In this document: piece after piece, positions 1 through 8,059 of the stretch
How the letters are laid out: every line of letters starts with the position of its first letter
Numbering within the stretch: position 1 is the first letter of the stretch
Source of the DNA: JAGYLJ01 sp034661035
Lineage (GTDB): Bacteria > Patescibacteriota > Minisyncoccia > Phycocordibacterales > UBA12079
Assembly: GCA_034661035.1 (NCBI GenBank)
Contig: JAYEKM010000008.1
Span: 1-64,000, forward strand
Length of the DNA: 64,000 nucleotides
Direction: 5' to 3'
Translations under genes and position numbers: made by a program
Notes under the pieces: generated by a model
Database searches by the model: none
What the model saw: only the letters and a program-made list of their open reading frames with translations
What the model was told of the DNA's origin: nothing

Positions 1-585
1 ATTAACATCTTTATATCTATCTAAAATGATACTCTTATTACAAAAATTTTCTTTCTTTTTTCCCAAATACTCCCCCCAACTACTTTTCCAAAACAATTTT
101 ACCCCTTTATCCATAGACTTAGACCTCCAAGGTCTAAGTCTATGGATATGATCATTTAGATTTATATAAGCACTTAGATACATCAAATATTTATCACTAC
201 TTATATAAATAGATTTATATCTCCCCTGAAACAATACTCCTGATCTTTGGTATTTTTCATTAAAGTACTTTGTATAACCAGCTCCTAATTTCTGCATAAA
301 TTTTTCAATTCCATTGTCAACCAATGGGGATAAAATAAAGTGGTAATGATTTGGATTTAAACAATAACATACAAAATCTACTAATTTAGGAGAAGAAATC
401 CTAAATTTTTCTCTATTTTTAAATTTATTATTATAAATACCGCCGGTTGGGTCAACAACATTAAACTCTTCCATACTTTGTATAAATCTTTGCAAATCAA
501 AAACATCTGAAAAAATAATCCTTTTATCAGTTCCTCTGTTATAGATATGATAATATTTTCCTATTAAAAAAGGCTCTTTTCTCAT
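1..585 (-). CDS. REP-associated tyrosine transposase (Y1/HUH, TnpA_REP family), 3' end cut by window edge
   Basis: An open frame runs from an ATG at 583-585 down to base 1 with no stop, so the C-terminus lies outside the window; 195 codons are visible. The N-terminus reads MRKEPFLIGKYYHIYNRGTD, typical of Y1_Tnp proteins. The HUH motif is visible as NPNHYHFIL, and the likely catalytic tyrosine lies in YLSAYINLN near residue 140. Enzymes of this family cut and rejoin single-stranded DNA at REP-type palindromes. A palindrome lies inside the gene (111-145) and an inverted relative just upstream (604-630), which fits a RAYT with its substrate. Family assignment is firm; activity is unknown. Confidence 0.88.
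   Translation of the reverse strand, partial: MRKEPFLIGKYYHIYNRGTDKRIIFSDVFDLQRFIQSMEEFNVVDPTGGIYNNKFKNREKFRISSPKLVDFVCYCLNPNHYHFILSPLVDNGIEKFMQKLGAGYTKYFNEKYQRSGVLFQGRYKSIYISSDKYLMYLSAYINLNDHIHRLRPWRSKSMDKGVKLFWKSSWGEYLGKKKENFCNKSIILDRYKDVN
111..145. repeat. Perfect 35-bp palindrome inside the transposase gene
   Basis: Two perfect 16-base arms (starting CCATAGACTTAGACCT) surround a 3-base centre CCA. The palindrome is translated in frame as part of the transposase. The 16-3-16 architecture is the same as the palindrome inside tsaD at 20639-20673. Confidence 0.85.
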
Positions 586-603
586 ACTTAATTATTAATT
601 ATA

Positions 604-630
604 CCACTTAGACCTTGGAGGTCTAAGTGG
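604..630. repeat. REP-like palindrome upstream of the transposase
   Basis: Arms of 12 bases (CCACTTAGACCT and its complement) flank the centre TGG. The core ACTTAGACCT plus centre is the reverse complement of the core of the palindrome at 111-145, so the two are inverted copies bracketing most of the transposase gene. Confidence 0.8.
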
Positions 631-653
631 TTATGTGGGTAATTTAATAAGGG

Positions 654-683
654 TTGACAAAGTGAGATAAATTAAGGTATAAT
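654..683 (+). promoter_or_regulatory. Consensus sigma-70-type promoter
   Basis: TTGACA at 654-659 and TATAAT at 678-683 match the consensus exactly, with an 18-base spacer. Transcription should start near 690 and serve the 802-2563 operon. Confidence 0.85.
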
Positions 684-689
684 TGTAAA

Positions 690-801
690 AGGATAAAGTT
701 TGGGTTCCCTTTTTGGATTTAGGGCAAACCCTTTGAAAATAGAATATAAAAAAATTTGAAGCCCTAAACAGTCAAAAACTGCCGGGCAAGGAGGAGAAAA
801 A
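690..801 (+). promoter_or_regulatory. Structured 5' leader of the 802-2563 operon
   Basis: About 110 bases separate the predicted start of transcription from the ATG at 802, long for this compact genome. A nested hairpin can form from GGGTT with AACCC and CCC with GGG (about 701-742). A second (GCCC, CAGT paired to ACTG, GGGC) sits just before the Shine-Dalgarno sequence AAGGAGGAG. The segments GGGCAAACC, CCTAAA and GCCGGG recall conserved blocks of c-di-GMP-I riboswitches, but the GACGCAAAGCC block is missing, so no riboswitch class is assigned. Confidence 0.4.
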
Positions 802-1074
802 ATGAAGGAGACAGCATACCAAAAATCACGAAAAAGAGTGGAGCAGAGATTAGAAAAAGTAGAAGAAAAGTTAGAAAATGAAGTCAAAGTAGGTGGAAAC
901 TTAGTAAAAGAATACACAAAAGAAGTAACTAAAATCACAGATGTATTGTTAAAATTAGAGATGGATGATTTCGTTAAAGAAACAAGGAAGAAAAAAAAGA
1001 GGAGCGGGAGCAAGAGAGAAGAAAACGAAACAATAAAAGAGAGCAGGAAAGAAAAGAAGAGGAACAACAAATAA
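802..1074 (+). CDS. Highly charged small protein, probable N-terminal part of a frameshifted membrane protein
   Basis: The ATG at 802 follows a strong Shine-Dalgarno sequence (GGAGGAG about 6 bases upstream) and a consensus promoter. The 90-residue product is almost entirely Lys/Glu/Arg, with a predicted coiled coil around residues 8-50 and no recognisable domain. At 991-998 there is a run of eight A; in this frame it forms the heptamer A AAA AAG (993-999), the classic bacterial -1 slippery site. In the -1 frame the sequence continues uninterrupted into the next gene. The product may therefore be a 90-residue protein, the first 66 residues of a 454-residue fusion, or both. Confidence 0.6.
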   Translation: MKETAYQKSRKRVEQRLEKVEEKLENEVKVGGNLVKEYTKEVTKITDVLLKLEMDDFVKETRKKKKRSGSKREENETIKESRKEKKRNNK

Positions 1075-1106
1075 AGAAACGGAATAGACAAATTTTTGGG
1101 GTAAAC

Positions 1107-2165
1107 TTGTTAATTGCAATTTCTGGAACCTTAGCACTGATATTGTATCAAAATAACCGTCCTCTATGGGCACTCATTTTGGGGATCTCAGTCTTGATAA
1201 TTGCCATACAATTGAAGAAAGGGATTGTTGAGATAACTCAAACCGTAGGGGATAAATACAACATAAGATTTTTCTTTGCGATAGGATGTTTAGGGTTAAT
1301 AAGTTACTTAATAACTTGGGGATTTTTTTTAATCCCCCTCTTTACAGACCCGAGTATCCTGATAAAAACTGCTATCTTTTTGGGCGGAATGTTCCTTGTA
1401 GCAAGCATGGTCTGGAAAGGCTTTACTTTTAATGTCCCTGAATGGACAGGAATAAACTTATTTAACTATTTCACGGGAAAGCAAACAACTTTTCTACCTG
1501 GATTTTATTGCAAATTTCCTTGGGAACTAGTTAAACCTGAAAGTATTCACTCTTTAAAGAGCACAAAGGAAGACACTCAGAAAAGAGACTACCCAACAGG
1601 AGGAGGAACAGTGTTAATAGCTGAGATCATGGTACAGTTTGCCCCTGACCCTCTTAACCTTATAACTTTTGAAGGGGTAGATAATAAGGTTATCACCCAA
1701 GGTTTAATGGAACATGTTAGTAGTGTACTCCTTGCCTATATAGCTGAACCTGATAGAAAGGCAAAAGAGATAAGGGGGAACATTGAGGAGTTACATGAGG
1801 AGATAAGGGAAAAATTTGGAATTGACGAAGATGAGAAAAGAACAATTGAAAATCCTAAAAAAATGTCCCAACTTACAAGGGACCAAAGCCCTATCGAAAA
1901 ATCTTATGGGGTCATTATCATTATAGCTAAGTTAGTTGACCTAGATTTTGAGGAAAACTATCAAAATATCTTAACCAGCAACAAGGCTATGGAAGAAATT
2001 GAACTAATGGCTGATAAGATTCACGAAAAATCTGGAGGAAAAATGAGCTGGGAAAAATCTTGGGACCAAGCCATGATAGTATCCGAAAAATCAACAGGAA
2101 AGGTTATCAAAATTACGGGAGACAAAAAAGCTGTCCCTATGTTAGGAGTAGGAGGTGATAAATAA
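1107..2165 (+). CDS. SPFH/band-7-like multi-spanning membrane protein
   Basis: As a separate gene it would need a TTG start at 1107 with no clear Shine-Dalgarno sequence. However, its frame is open back to 978 and encodes a natural-looking charged stretch that joins the preceding gene by a -1 shift at 993-999. The first ~110 residues hold about four hydrophobic segments. After that comes a region resembling SPFH/prohibitin domains (EWTGINLF near residue 110, then EIMVQFAPDP and a stretch ending HVSSVLLAY). SPFH proteins form membrane-associated oligomers. The next gene starts within its stop codon (TAATG). Family call is moderate; partner and role are unknown. Confidence 0.65.
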   Translation: MLIAISGTLALILYQNNRPLWALILGISVLIIAIQLKKGIVEITQTVGDKYNIRFFFAIGCLGLISYLITWGFFLIPLFTDPSILIKTAIFLGGMFLVASMVWKGFTFNVPEWTGINLFNYFTGKQTTFLPGFYCKFPWELVKPESIHSLKSTKEDTQKRDYPTGGGTVLIAEIMVQFAPDPLNLITFEGVDNKVITQGLMEHVSSVLLAYIAEPDRKAKEIRGNIEELHEEIREKFGIDEDEKRTIENPKKMSQLTRDQSPIEKSYGVIIIIAKLVDLDFEENYQNILTSNKAMEEIELMADKIHEKSGGKMSWEKSWDQAMIVSEKSTGKVIKITGDKKAVPMLGVGGDK

Positions 2166-2563
2166 TGACCGGAAAAATACGGACTTTAGCTGCTTTAGTT
2201 GCAATTACAATTTTTGTCGCAGTAATCACTGTGAAGATAGTCGAAAATTGGAACAAAGAGGCCTCCAACTCTGGAATAAGAGGAGAAGTCGTATATCCAG
2301 TAGATGTAATAACTCAGATGGGAGAACGACTGGGGTCAAGGTGGAAAAAAATTGAGACGATTAAAAATAAATGGTACGGACCATACAACATCAAAAACGG
2401 AACTAAATGGAGGGTAGCAAAAGGAGGAATCACTGTTAGAGTAGACAAAAACAACCGTGATACCTACAAGGAATACCCCGGCTCAAAAATAAAGCTTAAA
2501 CATGGAAAACAGGTAGAGTTTTTATCACTCTTACCTAGAACCGTGGTTTTCTTTAAATATTAA
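2165..2563 (+). CDS. Hypothetical membrane-anchored protein
   Basis: The 132-residue product has one N-terminal transmembrane segment (about residues 7-23) followed by a soluble domain of roughly 105 residues rich in Lys, Trp and Tyr, with no motif I recognise. The start overlaps the stop of the SPFH-like gene by one base, so the two are translationally coupled. A rho-independent terminator follows directly. The topology suggests an extracytoplasmic partner of the SPFH-like protein; this is inference from the overlap only. Confidence 0.7.
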   Translation: MTGKIRTLAALVAITIFVAVITVKIVENWNKEASNSGIRGEVVYPVDVITQMGERLGSRWKKIETIKNKWYGPYNIKNGTKWRVAKGGITVRVDKNNRDTYKEYPGSKIKLKHGKQVEFLSLLPRTVVFFKY

Positions 2564-2572
2564 ATCCAAGCA

Positions 2573-2616
2573 AAAAGGCGGAGATGTCGTTTAGACATCA
2601 CCGCCTTTTATTTTTG
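2573..2616 (+). terminator. Rho-independent terminator
   Basis: AAAAGGCGG pairs with CCGCCTTTT and inner GATGTC with GACATC, followed by a T-rich tail. It ends the 802-2563 operon and could also act on the convergent pilin genes. Confidence 0.85.
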
Positions 2617-2626
2617 TATTTTTTGA

Positions 2627-2986
2627 TTAACCTAAGTTACTGATTGTCCCACTTATCACAGTTGACAATAATTTTGCTCCTAGTAAAATAGCTACTCCAA
2701 TAATCGTCCACATAAAAGCCTCTCTCGCTTTAACCAATTTCTCAGAATTACCTCTAGCAGACACAAATAGAAATCCTGAATAAATTATCGCTAAAATAGC
2801 GATCGGTGTTCCAATAGCCACGACTACTTCCAGAATGGCTTCTACCAACTCTTGAAATGTATCAGCTTCAATAGGATTTTCTAATTCTACACTTATTTCT
2901 ACGTCAGTCGCTCTTATGAGTCCCAACGGTAAAAACATCATTAGATAGATAATCAAGTACTGTATTTTATTAAAAATTTTTTTCAT
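2627..2986 (-). CDS. VirB2/TrbC-like pilin
   Basis: A 119-residue protein with an N-terminal signal-like hydrophobic stretch (residues 9-26), a short polar segment, then two transmembrane helices (about 52-73 and 90-112) joined by a short basic loop containing ARGNSEKLVKAREAF. This is the layout of VirB2/TrbC major pilins of type IV secretion systems. A related gene lies directly upstream at 3004-3378. Such pairs are common in Patescibacteria, where they are thought to form pili for DNA uptake or attachment; that role is family knowledge, not seen here. Confidence 0.75.
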   Translation of the reverse strand: MKKIFNKIQYLIIYLMMFLPLGLIRATDVEISVELENPIEADTFQELVEAILEVVVAIGTPIAILAIIYSGFLFVSARGNSEKLVKAREAFMWTIIGVAILLGAKLLSTVISGTISNLG

Positions 2987-3003
2987 GAAATTACTTTAAT
3001 TTA

Positions 3004-3378
3004 TTAATCACTTAAGAGATCATAACCAGACTTTGTCTCTAAACCAGACAGAACTGCTTTTGCTATCAACCAAGCTCCTACTATAAAAAATATTCCTATA
3101 CCCACATTTACAAAGACACTATTTGCTTTTGACCTCTTAGCAGGGTTACCTTGCGAAGACAAATAAAGAAAGCCTGCGTAGGCGAACATAATAGCTGAGA
3201 GTGGAGCAGTAATAATCAAAATATAATCAAGTATATTTTTAACTAATTTAACAAGCATGCTAAAATTACAATCTGAACCAGAACAAGGAACTACCCCAGC
3301 AATGAGAATAAGAGGAGTTAATAAAAGTATCAACGATATTAGAGGTATTATTTTATTTAAATGTTTCGCTATTTTCAT
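3004..3378 (-). CDS. VirB2/TrbC-like pilin, paralogue
   Basis: The 124-residue product has the same plan as the next gene: signal-like N-terminus (11-30), then two membrane helices near 50-74 and 88-112, with a basic loop SSQGNPAKRSKAN that matches SARGNSEKLVKAR in its neighbour. It carries a Cys pair (CSGSDC, about residues 32-37) just after the signal region. The pilins are 17 bases apart and probably cotranscribed with the solute-binding gene upstream. Confidence 0.75.
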   Translation of the reverse strand: MKIAKHLNKIIPLISLILLLTPLILIAGVVPCSGSDCNFSMLVKLVKNILDYILIITAPLSAIMFAYAGFLYLSSQGNPAKRSKANSVFVNVGIGIFFIVGAWLIAKAVLSGLETKSGYDLLSD

Positions 3379-3388
3379 TATATTTAAA

Positions 3389-4678
3389 TCATTTAATCAA
3401 TTCTTCTAATTCAGCATTCGCCCAAGACACAGCTCCTCCTAAATCCCTTCTTCCAGAAATAACAGATTCAACTAGGTCCCTAAAAATTAAATTTGTTTCT
3501 GCTTGGTCTGGATCTAGGAAACCTTTAGCTGATAAGGCTGACTTATAAAAAATCTCTTGATAGGGATCAGTAGTTCCTTGCATCAACAAAACTCTAGAAA
3601 CTGGTGGAAGATTAGTTTGACTACTCAGGTATGCCAATGATTCACTTTTTATCAAATTAGTAATAACATTAAAGGCTCCTACCACATTCTTACAACCTTT
3701 ACTAATTGCTAAAGCCTGCACCTCTCCAAAAGTAACATTATTCTTTAAATTCTCTGTCTGAGGCAAATAGGAAACATCAAAATTTAAATTAGGGTTTTTA
3801 ATTTGTAAATCTTCTAACTCACTAGCAAAACCAAAATAAATAGCTACATCCCCAGAAAGAAAGGCTATCTTAGAATTAGGCATTGCCTTATTCCAAGTGT
3901 AAGTTTCCTTTACAGGATTAGAAAATTCAGTATAAAAACGCAGAGCTGACTCGGTCGGAGTAGCTTGATCGTTGTAAATATCTCTGAGAGAAACCTCAAT
4001 AACATCATTGTCACCCCTAAAAACAATCGGGTTACCTGACTGCATAATAAGAGCCGCTAAAACCTCCTTAGCATTTTCAACATTAGCAAATTCTCCAAAT
4101 GGAACTGCACTTATAAGAATATTTTTATTAGCATCTTTCTTAGTTAGTTTTTTAGATAAAACAAAGAAATCATCCCAAACTACAGGAGGGCTAGCTACAC
4201 CAGCACTAGTGAACAAACTCCTGTTCCAATACATCACTAAGGGATCAACAATAAAAGGTAAAGCCAATATCCCATCGTTAGTCAAATACAGTTCCCCTTC
4301 TTCTATAAAATAATCTTTAAAATCCCTGATTGAAAAATTAACGTAAGGAATAGAGATAACTTTGTTTTGTTTTTTTAATATTTCTGATTGAGGTAAAAGA
4401 AAGACATCTGGACCAGCACCAGAAGCAATAGCTTCAACTAACAACAGATCAAATTCATTTTCGTCCTTTTCTTCATACTTTACATTCTTAAAACTTTCAT
4501 CTCTTTCAATTAAATCATTAATCACACCTCTCATAATTCCCTTATCAAGGGTTCCCCAGATGATGACATTACCAACAGCTTTGGCTGGATCACCCCCACC
4601 AGAGGTGGCAAAAGTGATAACTCCAATTACGCTAAAAACGGCAAAAACTGTTGTAAGAATAATTTGAAATTTTGACAC
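3389..4678 (-). CDS. Extracellular solute-binding protein, ABC sugar-transporter type (family 1)
   Basis: The 429-residue protein begins with a membrane-spanning/signal segment (5-25) and then follows the SBP_bac_1 fold: VIIWGTLDKGIMRGVINDLI near residue 38, ASGAGPDVFLLPQSEIL near 86, LPFIVDPLVMYWNRSLF near 140, and a C-terminal part with TDPYQEIFYKSALSAKGF. These proteins capture sugars or peptides outside the cell for an ABC importer. No permease or ATPase gene is adjacent, and there is no lipobox cysteine, so it is probably anchored by the uncleaved N-terminal helix. The substrate cannot be read from the sequence. Confidence 0.8.
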   Translation of the reverse strand: MSKFQIILTTVFAVFSVIGVITFATSGGGDPAKAVGNVIIWGTLDKGIMRGVINDLIERDESFKNVKYEEKDENEFDLLLVEAIASGAGPDVFLLPQSEILKKQNKVISIPYVNFSIRDFKDYFIEEGELYLTNDGILALPFIVDPLVMYWNRSLFTSAGVASPPVVWDDFFVLSKKLTKKDANKNILISAVPFGEFANVENAKEVLAALIMQSGNPIVFRGDNDVIEVSLRDIYNDQATPTESALRFYTEFSNPVKETYTWNKAMPNSKIAFLSGDVAIYFGFASELEDLQIKNPNLNFDVSYLPQTENLKNNVTFGEVQALAISKGCKNVVGAFNVITNLIKSESLAYLSSQTNLPPVSRVLLMQGTTDPYQEIFYKSALSAKGFLDPDQAETNLIFRDLVESVISGRRDLGGAVSWANAELEELIK

Positions 4679-4688
4679 AATAAATTAA

Positions 4689-5243
4689 TTATCTATTAAG
4701 AGTATTCACTTCATCCTTTTTTCTGAAAATCATTCCATAATGATTATCCCCTGTGAAAATATCTTTTTCATACTCAAAACCATTTTTAACAAACATTTCT
4801 TTCGCCATGTCTTGAGGTACAACTTCTTCTAAGGCTGGACCTACACCGCCATAAGAACCAGACCACTCTATAAACAGCACTCTTCTATTTGGTTTTAAAA
4901 TACGATTAGCTTCTTTAATTATGTTTCCTTTTTCTGCCAATTGAAATAAAACATTAGAAATAATAACAGCATCCATAGAAGAATCACGTAATTTCGTACC
5001 GCCGATTTTTTCAATATCACCCCAAATAACTTCAACATTAAATAAATGTTCCATAACAGCCAAATCACGAATTTTACCTAACAATGGCTGTTGAACCTCC
5101 ACAGCGTTCACTCTCCCCTCGTCTCCAACCTTTTTAGCAACAACTATAGTATAAGCACCAGTTCCTGCTCCTAGGTCTGCTACATACATTCCTTTATCTA
5201 AATCAAATTGATCAATATTATCTTGTGGAGAAGTAAATGACAT
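4689..5243 (-). CDS. Class I SAM-dependent methyltransferase
   Basis: The 184-residue protein has the Rossmann SAM-binding motif YVADLGAGTGAYT (about residues 20-32), an acidic residue ending strand 2 (NAVEVQ), and the motif SSMDAVIISNVLFQL, followed by EANRILKPNRRVLFIEW. This is the Methyltransf_11/UbiE-like pattern. It lies between gyrA and the solute-binding gene on the same strand with short gaps. The substrate is unknown; nothing in the neighbourhood points to a pathway. Confidence 0.82.
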   Translation of the reverse strand: MSFTSPQDNIDQFDLDKGMYVADLGAGTGAYTIVVAKKVGDEGRVNAVEVQQPLLGKIRDLAVMEHLFNVEVIWGDIEKIGGTKLRDSSMDAVIISNVLFQLAEKGNIIKEANRILKPNRRVLFIEWSGSYGGVGPALEEVVPQDMAKEMFVKNGFEYEKDIFTGDNHYGMIFRKKDEVNTLNR

Positions 5244-5260
5244 GTATTTATTATACTACA

Positions 5261-7726
5261 TTATAAACAAACAAGTGAAGCAACATTATCCCCAGTCCTT
5301 AATTTCATTATTCTGACACCTTGTGTCTGTCTACCTAGAGTAGGGATCTCAGATAAACCAATCCTTATGACCTGCCCCTTTTGTGAAATAGCTACTATTT
5401 CATCGGAATCACCTGAAACTATCTCAGAAGAGATTAATTTTCCAACTTTAACGTTTAACTTAATTGTCTTTATCCCTGAACCACCTCTATTTTGTACTTT
5501 GTATTCATTTATACTTGTCCTTTTCCCAAAACCATTGCTACTTACTACTAACAATTGAGGATCTTTTTGATCTTTTTCAATGATGTTAACCCCAATTACT
5601 TTGTCATCTTTCTTACTTAACTTTATTCCACGAACACCTCCAGCCGCACGACCCATAACTCGCACATCTTTCTCATTAAATCTGATTGACTGACCCTCTG
5701 TGGTTGTTAAGACAACAGTATCACCTTTTTCAACAAAAGAAGATGAAATTAAACTATCCTCTACACCAAGCTTGATTGCAATTAGACCACTTCTTCTAAC
5801 ACTATAGAAACTTTCAGCATCAACTTTTTTGGCTATCCCGTCTTTAGTTACCATCATCAAAGACATCTGATCCTTCTTTATATTCTTTGGCATTTCCAAA
5901 ACAGAAGTAATTTCCTCGCTATCCTCAAGAGGTAAGAAATTCATAATAGACTTACCTTTGGTAGCTCTTCTTCCTTCCGGAATCTCATACATTTTTATTT
6001 GATAAACTTTTCCCTTATTACTAAAGAAAAGTAAGTCGCTGTGTGTGCTAGTTCTTAAAAATCTTACGACAAAATCCTCTTCTTTAGTATTCAAGTCAAC
6101 AACCCCAACGCCCCCTCTTCTCTGTGTTTTAAATTCATCAGGATTAATTCTCTTTACGTAACCTCCTGCTGTCATAACCAGAACGTTCTCTTCTTCATCA
6201 ATCAAATCTTCGAGAGAAATAGATTTAGCTCCATGTTTAACAACCTTAGTTCTTCTCTCGTCTCCGTATTTCTCAGAAATATCTTTCAGTTCTTTTTTGA
6301 TTACAGTTAATATCTTGGCTGGACTCTTTAGAAGATCTTTTAATTTTTTAATTAATTCTTGAATAACAGCTAATTCATCTTCAATTTTTTGTCTTTCCAA
6401 ACCAGCCAATTTCTGAAGCTTCATCTCTAAAATAGCATTAGCCTGTTTTTCAGATAATTTAAATTTCTTAATTAATCCTGCTCGCGCATCAGGAACTGTC
6501 TTTGAGGCTCTGATTAATTTAATAACAGCATCAATATGATCTAAAGCAATTTTTAGACCCAGTAAAATATGCTCCCTATCTTCAGCTTTTTTCAATTCAA
6601 ATTTAATTCTTCTCGTCACAACAACCTGTCTGTGAGAAATAAATTCTTCTAAAATAGATTTCAGAGAAAGTGTTTGAGGAACTCCGTCAACTAAAACAAC
6701 AGTGTTGAAATGAAAAGTCTCCTCCAATTGAGTCTTCTTATATAAATTATTTAAAAGGTTCTGTGGATTAACCCCATTCTTTAAATCAATCACAACTCTA
6801 ATGTCTTTTGTAGATTCATCCCGAAGAGCCTTGATTCCTTCAACCTTTTTATCGCGATGAAGTTCAGCTATTTTAGAAATTAATTCTGCTTTATTAACCC
6901 TAAAAGGAATTGAAGTAATAATAATTTGGAACATCCCTGCTTTACTTTCAATTATCTCAGCTTCTCCACGACAAACTACTCCTCCTCGTCCAGTAGAGTA
7001 AGCATGTTTAATATCTTCTTGATTAAAAATAATACCCCCTAGAGGAAAATCAGGTCCTTTTATAAACTGCAATAAATCGTTAGTGGTGGCTTTCTTATTC
7101 TCAATTAAATGAATAGTAGCCCCGATAACCTCTCTTAAATTATGAGGTGGTATATTTGTTGCCATTCCGACGGCAATACCCAAAATTCCATTAAGCAATA
7201 AATTAGGAACAACTGTAGGTAAAACTAGGGGTTCTTTTTTTGTTCCATCATAGTTAGGAACAAAATCAACCGTGTCTTTTTCTAGATCTTGAAGAATTTC
7301 ATTAGAAATCTTAGCCATTTTTGCTTCAGTATACCTATGAGCAGCAGCTGAATCACCATCAATTGAACCAAAGTTTCCTTGACCAATAACCAAAGGATAT
7401 CTCATAACAAAATCCTGTGCCATCTTCACCATAGTTTCATAAATTGCAGCATCTCCATGAGGATGGTATTTACCAAGAACATCTCCAACAACTGTCGCTG
7501 ATTTTCTAAATTTAGCTGTGGATGTCAAACCAATATCATTCATTGCATACAAAATACGACGGTGAACTGGTTTAAGTCCGTCCCTTACATCAGGGAGAGC
7601 CCTAGAAGTAATCACCGACATAGCATAGTCAAGATAACATTTTCTCATTTCGTCACTAATTCCAATAGGAATAATACCTTTTTTCGACACATCCTGGTTA
7701 TTTTCTTTTGGTTCTTTTTCCGTCAT
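5261..7726 (-). CDS. gyrA: DNA gyrase subunit A
   Basis: An 821-residue protein, usual length for GyrA. It cuts and reseals DNA to introduce negative supercoils together with GyrB. Visible: RALPDVRDGLKPVHRRILYA (residues 43-62), the catalytic tyrosine at about 132 in AAHRYTEAKM, the breakage-reunion domain to ~500, and a six-bladed C-terminal domain with the GyrA box QRRGGVG (about 530), which separates gyrase from topoisomerase IV ParC. In the quinolone-resistance region the positions equal to E. coli Ser83 and Asp87 are Ala93 and Glu97 (GDAAIYE). The ATG at 7726 is used; no upstream alternative looks better. Confidence 0.97.
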   Translation of the reverse strand: MTEKEPKENNQDVSKKGIIPIGISDEMRKCYLDYAMSVITSRALPDVRDGLKPVHRRILYAMNDIGLTSTAKFRKSATVVGDVLGKYHPHGDAAIYETMVKMAQDFVMRYPLVIGQGNFGSIDGDSAAAHRYTEAKMAKISNEILQDLEKDTVDFVPNYDGTKKEPLVLPTVVPNLLLNGILGIAVGMATNIPPHNLREVIGATIHLIENKKATTNDLLQFIKGPDFPLGGIIFNQEDIKHAYSTGRGGVVCRGEAEIIESKAGMFQIIITSIPFRVNKAELISKIAELHRDKKVEGIKALRDESTKDIRVVIDLKNGVNPQNLLNNLYKKTQLEETFHFNTVVLVDGVPQTLSLKSILEEFISHRQVVVTRRIKFELKKAEDREHILLGLKIALDHIDAVIKLIRASKTVPDARAGLIKKFKLSEKQANAILEMKLQKLAGLERQKIEDELAVIQELIKKLKDLLKSPAKILTVIKKELKDISEKYGDERRTKVVKHGAKSISLEDLIDEEENVLVMTAGGYVKRINPDEFKTQRRGGVGVVDLNTKEEDFVVRFLRTSTHSDLLFFSNKGKVYQIKMYEIPEGRRATKGKSIMNFLPLEDSEEITSVLEMPKNIKKDQMSLMMVTKDGIAKKVDAESFYSVRRSGLIAIKLGVEDSLISSSFVEKGDTVVLTTTEGQSIRFNEKDVRVMGRAAGGVRGIKLSKKDDKVIGVNIIEKDQKDPQLLVVSSNGFGKRTSINEYKVQNRGGSGIKTIKLNVKVGKLISSEIVSGDSDEIVAISQKGQVIRIGLSEIPTLGRQTQGVRIMKLRTGDNVASLVCL

Positions 7727-7763
7727 AATAATTTATTTTTTAATATTTAACAGTCCAATTATA

Positions 7764-8030
7764 TCATAAATTAGGGTTAATTTCATCAGGATTACCCATA
7801 TCTTCTTTGATACTTTTGATCTTTTCCATCGACTCAGTGTAAGCCCCTGTGACTTCGTTTTTCAAATCAATAATAGGCGTCAGCTCAAGATTACTTTCAA
7901 CTGGGGAATAATTTTTAATCTGCAAAAACCAAGCAAAAAAAACCAGAGGCATTAAAACAATTAAAACAATAACCAAAATTCTTTTCTTCTGATTATCAGA
8001 TTTACCTTTCAGGTCTTTTACAAAAAGCAT
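7764..8030 (-). CDS. Hypothetical single-pass membrane protein
   Basis: An 88-residue protein with a basic N-terminus (KDLKGKSDNQKKR), one transmembrane helix (about residues 18-38) and a polar outer tail of about 50 residues with mild coiled-coil character. It sits between an MBL-fold gene and gyrA on the same strand with 29-38 base gaps, so it probably belongs to that operon. No family recognised. Confidence 0.6.
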   Translation of the reverse strand: MLFVKDLKGKSDNQKKRILVIVLIVLMPLVFFAWFLQIKNYSPVESNLELTPIIDLKNEVTGAYTESMEKIKSIKEDMGNPDEINPNL

Positions 8031-8059
8031 GATTTAGCCTCTTTAATCTTAATTAAAAA

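Noticed and set aside
690..801. c-di-GMP-I (GEMM) riboswitch call
   Set aside because: Only some conserved blocks are present; GACGCAAAGCC and a proper tetraloop helix are missing, so I kept it as an unclassified structured leader.
672..1091. Long minus-strand ORF rich in Phe/Leu/Ser
   Set aside because: It is the complement of the Lys/Glu-rich coding region at 802-1074 and has no ribosome-binding site; composition explains it.
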